A DNA stretch of 64,000 bases. Origin: Paludibacteraceae bacterium (lineage in GTDB: Bacteria > Bacteroidota > Bacteroidia > Bacteroidales > Paludibacteraceae). Made by a program: the position numbers and the translations under genes. Shown piece after piece: positions 59,421 through 64,000 of the stretch (positions within the stretch are counted from its first letter, which is position 1; each line of letters opens with the position of its first letter). The stretch lies in assembly GCA_016285885.1 (NCBI GenBank), contig JAEERP010000002.1, positions 248,001 to 312,000 of the forward strand, in the 5' to 3' direction. Under the pieces are notes generated by a model. It ran no database searches. It was given only the letters and a program-made list of their open reading frames with translations, and had not been told where the DNA came from.

Positions 59421-59428
59421 CAAACATA
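59421..59428 (-). promoter_or_regulatory. -7 box for the BRO leader / small RNA
   Basis: TATGTTTG on the minus strand is the only good -7 match between the BRO start and the lipoprotein gene. It would give a BRO leader of about 200 bases. Confidence 0.45.
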
Positions 59429-59529
59429 ACACTTTTTTTTCATTTGGCATAAAAAAAGTGCGAAAATTTTGGTCTAGGAGCAAAAAAAAGCGTAATTTGC
59501 GGTATGTTTAACTAAATTCTTGTAAAGAT

Positions 59530-59937
59530 ATGAGAAGATTATTGTTTATATTCATTCTAGCATTGATCCCTTGTGTGTTCACGTCCTGCGAGAAGGGCGA
59601 TAGCGAAGAACTCGAACAGGAAGAGACAAGGTACAGCCTTAAGGGTACTACTTGGTATACCAAAGATTCGCCGATGACGATACTTTACAGCAACGCCACG
59701 TACTGGTTTGATTTTGATTCGGAGAATGTGGAGATATGGTATTCGAAGGACTCCGCTGGAACGTACTACAAGACGCATGGAACCTATAAGTACACGGTCA
59801 GCGACAATACATTGCGTATTAAGAACTTCTTCAAGGACGAGGGCATAGACCTCACATTCGAGATCCTGACCAACGGAAATCGGATGAAGAACACAAACGA
59901 GGGATACGAATATTTGAAGGTACTAACGAAGAAGTAA
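59530..59937 (+). CDS. Phage-borne lipoprotein (probable lysogenic cargo gene)
   Basis: The 135-residue protein has a lipoprotein signal ending 'VFTSCEKGD' (Cys near residue 20) and a beta-rich domain with 'KGTTWYTKD', 'YSNATYWFDFD' and 'THGTYKYTVSDNTLRIKN', a layout like small lipocalin-type Bacteroidota lipoproteins. It is transcribed against nearly all neighbouring phage genes, has its own terminator and no link to replication or virion assembly. This suggests a moron expressed from the prophage. Confidence 0.82.
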   Translation: MRRLLFIFILALIPCVFTSCEKGDSEELEQEETRYSLKGTTWYTKDSPMTILYSNATYWFDFDSENVEIWYSKDSAGTYYKTHGTYKYTVSDNTLRIKNFFKDEGIDLTFEILTNGNRMKNTNEGYEYLKVLTKK

Positions 59938-59962
59938 TACGACACAACGACAAGAGATAAGG

Positions 59963-59990
59963 GGCGATCCGGTTGCGGGTCGCCTTTTTT
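59963..59990 (+). terminator. Terminator of the cargo lipoprotein gene
   Basis: GGCGATCCG and CGGGTCGCC form a 9-bp stem with a GTTG loop and are followed by six T. Confidence 0.88.
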
Positions 59991-60049
59991 GCGTCGACTC
60001 GCCAGGTGGTCACAAAAACGGACACAATTTGCCCTGAAAATTCACTCCA

Positions 60050-60310
60050 AACTTTTCTACTCCTATTATATATATTATATATATACATATATACTTTTTA
60101 TTAAATAATTATTGTATATTGTGACTATATGTATATAAGGCATTAAGGATTAAGCGGTTAGGTCGGGACAAAACGACGGTCAAAAATTGGGTACGATTTC
60201 GGGATTTTTCGAATCGTGGTTAATCGACAATTTTTTGAAAATCCCTTTTTTTGCGAAAAGTGGTACCATTTTCGGAATTTTGAGGGAAAAAACTTGAAAC
60301 GCTTGCATAT
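60050..60310. other. AT-rich non-coding stretch with inverted repeats
   Basis: About 80 bases of nearly pure A/T with TA steps (60060-60140) lie next to short G/C-rich motifs and the inverted repeat ACGATT...AATCGT near 60200. No gene is visible. DNA-unwinding element, promoter region or replication origin are all possible; nothing decides between them. Confidence 0.35.
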
Positions 60311-60317
60311 AAATGCC

Positions 60318-60346
60318 GAAGGGGGTAATTTCAACTTACCCCCTTC
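60318..60346 (-). terminator. Hairpin at the end of the 75-residue gene
   Basis: GAAGGGGGTAA and TTACCCCCTTC form a perfect 11-bp stem, seven bases after the stop of the minus-strand gene at 60353. No T run follows, so termination is likely but not certain. Confidence 0.6.
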
Positions 60347-60352
60347 GCCTCA

Positions 60353-60580
60353 TTACACTATCCTCGTGTTGATCGAGCTCTTGCCTCTCCCGTCTATGAC
60401 CAGCACGCCCGTCTCCTTGTAGATGGAGAGCACTTCTTCCATCGTCCGGTCCTCGGGCTTCTCGCCCACGTCATATATGACGGGTCGCCTGTTCGTCATG
60501 CACATCATCTCGAGCATCTTCCTTACGCTCTCCTGCGTGTCCTCGGGGAGGGATGCGCCTTTTTGTTTGTCCGTATCCAT
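60353..60580 (-). CDS. Phage hypothetical protein (75 residues)
   Basis: The start at 60580 (MDTDKQKGASL) is chosen because the longer frame overlaps the next gene out of phase. The protein has a helix ('TQESVRKMLEMMCMTNRR') and 'TMEEVLSIYKETGVLVIDGR'. No domain recognised. It is the last gene before the AT-rich stretch. Confidence 0.7.
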   Translation of the reverse strand: MDTDKQKGASLPEDTQESVRKMLEMMCMTNRRPVIYDVGEKPEDRTMEEVLSIYKETGVLVIDGRGKSSINTRIV

Positions 60581-60591
60581 TCTTGATTTTT

Positions 60592-61014
60592 TTAGTTGAT
60601 AGAATCTTTTAGTTTCCCGCAATGCGGGCAGAAGAGTATGGAGACCGCGGGGAACATGTTCCTCGCTATCTCGCCCTGAAGGTACGCCGACTCCTCGCTT
60701 CCAGGATCCACTCCGTAGAATTCCCCGATGTGCTCCGTGGCGTGCTTGATCTCGTGCTGACACGTGTCGTAGAGCTGCGACGGGTCGATGGATTCGCCTA
60801 TCACCATGATGGTGAGGTGGTCCTTGAAGTTCGTGAAGGTGTAGCCCGTGTTCCTCCTCGACAGCGCCATGCACGCCTCCCTCGCCTGGTAGTCGGGGCA
60901 ACCCGCCGCCATCAGCGCCTTGTAGACCTCGGCGAGGTCCTTCTCCGTGCGCACGTCGTACTGGCACATGACGTACCAGTCGCGGTCGCCTATGTGGAAT
61001 CCCTGACTGATCAT
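60592..61014 (-). CDS. Phage zincin-like (HEXXH) protein
   Basis: The start at 61014 (MISQGFHIGDRDW) overlaps the upstream gene's stop. The 140-residue protein contains 'DTCQHEIKHATEHIGEFYG', an H-E-x-x-H zinc site in a helix, followed by 'SEESAYLQGEIA', where a Glu could be the third ligand as in gluzincins. A C-terminal 'CPHCGK' may be structural. It resembles small phage peptidase-like proteins of unknown target. It could process a virion or host protein. Confidence 0.72.
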   Translation of the reverse strand: MISQGFHIGDRDWYVMCQYDVRTEKDLAEVYKALMAAGCPDYQAREACMALSRRNTGYTFTNFKDHLTIMVIGESIDPSQLYDTCQHEIKHATEHIGEFYGVDPGSEESAYLQGEIARNMFPAVSILFCPHCGKLKDSIN

Positions 61015-61409
61015 AGGTATCTCTCCCAATGTATCGTCACTCCGTCCTCTATCATCTTCGCCTCGAAGCATTCCAGGACGGATTCCGGGTGCCCGTCGGG
61101 GTCGCATAGCGTCTCCTCGACGAACAACGCCCTGCGCTTGTCATCATCGCACGTCTTAGGATAGTCGGCTACTGCCATGTTGAAGAGGTACCATGCCGTG
61201 TAGTCGAATGCCTCGGGCAACGCGACCCCAGCCGTCGTCAGGGCCTCCTTTACCTCCTCAAGGCTCCTCGGCTTTAGCTTCTTGAGCGCCCCGGTCGTCG
61301 GGTCCGTCACCTTCATGTTCGAGATCGCCCATTCCGCGAGCCTCTTGCTGAACATTCCTTTATTGTTGTCTTCGTAGAGGGCCCTGCCCTCCGATATATG
61401 GTGTCTCAT
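61011..61409 (-). CDS. Phage hypothetical protein (132 residues)
   Basis: The protein has 'FSKRLAEWAISNM' and 'FDYTAWYLFNMAVADYPKTC', then 'LFVEETLCDPDG'. I associate this pattern with conserved but unassigned proteins of Bacteroidales phages. It is coupled to the HEXXH gene by a four-base overlap. Confidence 0.75.
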   Translation of the reverse strand: MRHHISEGRALYEDNNKGMFSKRLAEWAISNMKVTDPTTGALKKLKPRSLEEVKEALTTAGVALPEAFDYTAWYLFNMAVADYPKTCDDDKRRALFVEETLCDPDGHPESVLECFEAKMIEDGVTIHWERYL

Positions 61410-61493
61410 ATCGTCTTCCTTTTTTAGTTTTAACTTGTATGAAAAGAGGGAGGGGCGGAGTTACCCCCTGCCCCTGCATTCCTCCTTGCGGGA

Positions 61494-61709
61494 TCACATG
61501 TAACGACCCCTCGAGTCGCGTCTGCGGTAGCCCTCCGCCTCGTCCTCGCTGTCCTCCCAGCCATGCCTGTAGCCCTCTCGGTATCCGTCCTCGAAGCTAC
61601 GGCCGGACTCGCCTGCGGAGCGCCTGTTGCCCCGCATGTTGTCGCGCATCTGCGAGCGGAGTTGCTCCTTGCCGCCTCCGCTATCCTTGTCCATGAAAAT
61701 CCATCCCAT
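61494..61709 (-). CDS. Small Arg/Gly/Asp-rich phage protein (71 residues)
   Basis: The sequence is low in complexity with 'RSFEDGYREGYRHGWEDSE' and many Arg and Gly residues, likely disordered. No family recognised. Confidence 0.65.
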   Translation of the reverse strand: MGWIFMDKDSGGGKEQLRSQMRDNMRGNRRSAGESGRSFEDGYREGYRHGWEDSEDEAEGYRRRDSRGRYM

Positions 61710-61721
61710 AGTCGTGATTTT

Positions 61722-62249
61722 TTAAGGATTCGCCTTCTTCGGTGTCGGCGAGTCCAGTTTCTGCAATATCGTTAGGATGCTATCAAGTTTGCGCTCTTGC
61801 TCGCCTACGTGGTCTTGCAGTTCCTTGATGATTCGTGCCTGCCTCTTACCCTCCGCATAGGAAGGGTTGAGCGTCTCCTTCATCTTCTCGCCCTCCTCCT
61901 CGACCGCTTCATGATAGTCCATCATGCTACGTGCCTTTCTTGACACGTGCATCATCGAGTCTATTTCCTGCAACGTCGCCTCACGGGAACAGCTCACGAA
62001 GGTGTTGCCTCCGTTGTAGGTCGTGCTTTCGCCCGTTGTGGGCAAGTTATTGAACGGAACGTCCGAACCGTCCATGCTGACGACAATATCAAGCACCATT
62101 CCCGCTTGTATGAGGTTCGGAGTGTGCGTAGGATATGCGGAACGTGGCTCGTTCTTGCTCTTCACCGAGCCGATTTGCATCTTCGGTCGCGTCCCACCTT
62201 TTGTTATCACATATATAGGGCTTCCGACCGCCAAAGAATTGAAATCCAT
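61722..62249 (-). CDS. Probable phage structural protein (175 residues)
   Basis: The N-terminal half is beta-rich ('MDFNSLAVGSPIYVITKGG', 'LIQAGMVLDIVVSMDGSDVP') and the C-terminal half is a coiled coil ('ELQDHVGEQERKLDSILTIL'). A head-fibre or decoration role is possible from the layout and from its Gly-rich neighbour; there is no firm family match. Confidence 0.65.
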   Translation of the reverse strand: MDFNSLAVGSPIYVITKGGTRPKMQIGSVKSKNEPRSAYPTHTPNLIQAGMVLDIVVSMDGSDVPFNNLPTTGESTTYNGGNTFVSCSREATLQEIDSMMHVSRKARSMMDYHEAVEEEGEKMKETLNPSYAEGKRQARIIKELQDHVGEQERKLDSILTILQKLDSPTPKKANP

Positions 62250-62326
62250 GTTGTTGAAAATTAAGTTTACTTATAAAGTTAGTTGCGCCTTGCTATCCGC
62301 TCACCTCAGATGTGAGGCGAGCAGGA

Positions 62327-63211
62327 TCACGCCGCCGGAGTGGTGGTCGTAGGCGTCAAAGCGGTCGCTATGCGGTCCACGATGTTGTCCGCTACCGCAT
62401 TCGCCCAGATGCTCGGTACCGCCGTCATGCTGTTGTTAGGCAGCGTGATCGTGGATGGCTGGCAGCGCTTGATGGCGTCCACTTCGGAGCGGATGCCCGC
62501 AAGTTGTGCGGTCAACGGGTTCACCGCTTGGGCGATCATCATGCCGATTGCGCTGTTCTGGTTCGCCTGCGAGATCTCACCGGCGAGCCTTGTGTTCTCC
62601 GCCCTGCTTGCGTCGAGCTTGTCTTGCAGGCTTTGAGTCTGCATCTCGGAGAGCTTGCTGAGGATCGCCTGCGTGTTCGCGTTCGCGCCCGCCTGAAGGG
62701 TGTTCGTCTGCCTTTCCGTCGCCAGCTGCTGCTGACAACAGCATTGCTGGAATTGGCTGATAATCGATGCATTGCCCGCTTGGATCGCGTTGATGATCTG
62801 CAGCGCGTTCGTGTTCTGGTTGTTCGCGATGAGGTTCAGCGAGTTCTGCATATTCATCACCGCCGAGTTGACGAGGTTGAAGTCCTGACCGATGGTCGAA
62901 GCCAAGGTCTGAATCGCCGTGCGTTGCGCCTCGCCCTGCGATGTTATCGCGTTCATGATCAGCTCTCGTCCGCTGTCGTTGTTCAACTGGTTGGAGATGA
63001 ATCCCGCTCCGTTGCCGTTGCCGCCGAATCCGCCTCCAAATCCGTTTCCCCCCCAGCCGAACATGCTGGCGATGATAGCGAATCCGAAGAGGTCGACGAG
63101 GCTGCCGCCTCCGTTGCCGAAGAGTCCGCCGTTGTTGCCCCCTAATGGTATCGAGAACGGAATGCCGCCGGCATTCGCTCCCGCGTCTGGAATTTGATAA
63201 ATTTCCGCCAT
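62327..63211 (-). CDS. Gly/Asn/Gln-rich phage protein, probably virion-associated
   Basis: The 294-residue protein starts with a Gly/Asn-rich hydrophobic region (about 15-75, 'FGWGGNGFGGGFGGNGNG') and continues as a long helical part rich in Asn, Gln and Ala with a Cys-Cys-Cys-Gln cluster, then a Thr/Pro/Ala tail. The same kind of protein occurs near structural genes in several Bacteroides phages. Tail, injection or membrane-associated roles are conceivable. Confidence 0.7.
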   Translation of the reverse strand: MAEIYQIPDAGANAGGIPFSIPLGGNNGGLFGNGGGSLVDLFGFAIIASMFGWGGNGFGGGFGGNGNGAGFISNQLNNDSGRELIMNAITSQGEAQRTAIQTLASTIGQDFNLVNSAVMNMQNSLNLIANNQNTNALQIINAIQAGNASIISQFQQCCCQQQLATERQTNTLQAGANANTQAILSKLSEMQTQSLQDKLDASRAENTRLAGEISQANQNSAIGMMIAQAVNPLTAQLAGIRSEVDAIKRCQPSTITLPNNSMTAVPSIWANAVADNIVDRIATALTPTTTTPAA

Positions 63212-63343
63212 TTCTTTAGATGTTTTTGGTTTTTACTTGGTTTTCTTGTCACTTGTACGTACATCGCAAAGGTCGGAAAGGGTGGGGAAGGGCGCAAATA
63301 AAATGGCGGAATGCCGCTGACACGGCTTGTCAGCGCAAAAAAA

Positions 63344-63395
63344 AAGTAGAGGTCCCTATACGTATATGCTCGAATACGTATAGGGACCTCTACTT
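63344..63395 (-). terminator. Long perfect hairpin terminator
   Basis: A 22-bp perfect stem (AAGTAGAGGTCCC...) with an eight-base loop; on the minus strand it is followed by about ten T. It lies 18 bases after the DUF551 gene. The rest of the gap 63212-63343 shows no gene. Confidence 0.85.
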
Positions 63396-63413
63396 ATGTT
63401 CTGGTTTAGTTCC

Positions 63414-63707
63414 TTATTCCTGTAATCTTAGTATTTTCCACCACGCCTTCTTCAGCAAAGATTTGATCCCGGTGTTTCTTCGCCAGGGTCTTTCCGATAC
63501 CCAGGGCTTCGGGAACTTCGGAAGAGGCATCCACCACTTGATTTCCTCCGGAGGGTAGAATCCTCCCCTGTCTTCGCTAAATGATTCGAACTCGCCATCC
63601 TTGTAGCGCATGACCTCGCACTCTCCGCACAAGGCCCACGGAATGAAAGCGAGGACCAACGTGCCCTCTTCAGGGAGCTTCTTTTTAACGCTTATCCATT
63701 TTGCCAT
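63414..63707 (-). CDS. DUF551-like phage protein
   Basis: The 97-residue protein begins 'MAKWISVKKKLPEEGTLVLA' and contains 'YPPEEIKWWMPLPKFP', the two hallmarks of DUF551 (KWI-S-V-x-x-x-LP ... WMPLP). The family is common in phages and has no assigned role. The C-terminus is basic and Trp-rich. Confidence 0.85.
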   Translation of the reverse strand: MAKWISVKKKLPEEGTLVLAFIPWALCGECEVMRYKDGEFESFSEDRGGFYPPEEIKWWMPLPKFPKPWVSERPWRRNTGIKSLLKKAWWKILRLQE

Positions 63708-63734
63708 ATATCGTTTTAGTTTTTTGTGAATATC

Positions 63735-63965
63735 TCACTTCAGCTCCCTACTGAGGGACGCGAAGACGCGGTAGAGGGTCCGTTCGCTCACCTTGTGTCG
63801 ATCTGCGATCGTGGACATGATATAGGTGATCTTCTCGCCCCGGTCCCTCATCTCCAGGTACTCCTCGTACATCGGTATGTAGTCGAGGTCCTCCAGCCTG
63901 ACGCCGTTGTCACGCAGTCGCTGGAGTAGGGGCAGGCAGAGGCGCAGGGCTTCGTGGACTCGCAT
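63735..63965 (-). CDS. Small HTH phage protein (76 residues)
   Basis: The N-terminal part is helical ('LRLCLPLLQRLRDNGVRLED') and the C-terminal half looks like a HTH ('TIADRHKVSERTLYRVFASL'). It may regulate the late region. The gene lies at the right edge of the window and the operon continues beyond it. Confidence 0.72.
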   Translation of the reverse strand: MRVHEALRLCLPLLQRLRDNGVRLEDLDYIPMYEEYLEMRDRGEKITYIMSTIADRHKVSERTLYRVFASLSRELK

Positions 63966-64000
63966 AGGGTGGTCATTTGATGATGTCTATTTTTGTTGCC

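Noticed and set aside
62312-63145. Plus-strand ORF of 277 codons
   Set aside because: It is antisense to the Gly/Asn-rich phage protein and made of Arg/Val/Leu repeats typical of reversed high-GC frames.

Overview
The window is chromosomal DNA of a Bacteroidota bacterium, most likely a gut or rumen Bacteroidales (Prevotella/Bacteroides-like). The evidence is the promoter type (-33 TTG/TTTG, about 19-21 bases, -7 TAnnTTTG), type IX secretion sorting tails on exported proteins, a FeoA-FeoB fusion, surface-lipoprotein signals, and plant-wall enzymes. No rRNA, canonical tRNA, CRISPR array or insertion sequence is visible.

Host part, 1 to about 40300. It opens with the 3' part of a giant multi-Ig secreted protein with a T9SS tail. 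A divergently read pair of unknown genes follows (one possibly toxin-like), then pyrK-pyrD, a HAD hydrolase, a MacA/MacB-like efflux operon, a YD-repeat lipoprotein and a ComM/YifB ATPase. Next come lipoproteins, a DUF4015 glycosidase-like lipoprotein, an FMN-binding lipoprotein and rubrerythrin. An iron/nitrosative-stress operon (FeoAB, Cys-rich partner, hemerythrin, LuxR-type regulator) leads to a MNT/HEPN toxin-antitoxin locus whose HEPN gene is frameshifted. After that are an aquaporin, ilvC, and a GH30 plus PL1-CE8 pair for xylan/pectin attack. Two copies of a 102-bp repeat lie in inverted orientation around 20.9 and 32.5 kb. The host part ends with a 1.35-kb non-coding stretch holding two copies of a promoter-driven, multi-hairpin element.

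Phage part, about 40400 to 64000, continuing past the right edge. It is a higher-GC, tightly packed, mostly minus-strand prophage. Early genes: PAPS-reductase-like protein, truncated C5 methyltransferase, ASCH-like protein, SNF2 helicase, VRR-NUC nuclease, VapE-type primase-helicase, family A DNA polymerase, DUF2815 ssDNA-binding protein and DUF2800 nuclease. They are read leftward from a divergent Cro/CI-like switch at 56.2 kb. To its right are an HNH protein, a BRO antirepressor with an unusual RNA leader, a plus-strand lipoprotein cargo gene, a small HEXXH protein and probable virion proteins. Integrase, terminase, portal and lysis genes are not in the window.

Most notable and least explained: the BRO leader, in which an attenuator loop carries 13 bases perfectly complementary to the start-codon region; the duplicated hairpin RNA element with compensatory changes; the doubly frameshifted HEPN gene; and three TpsiC-arm-like sequences in a phage intergenic region.
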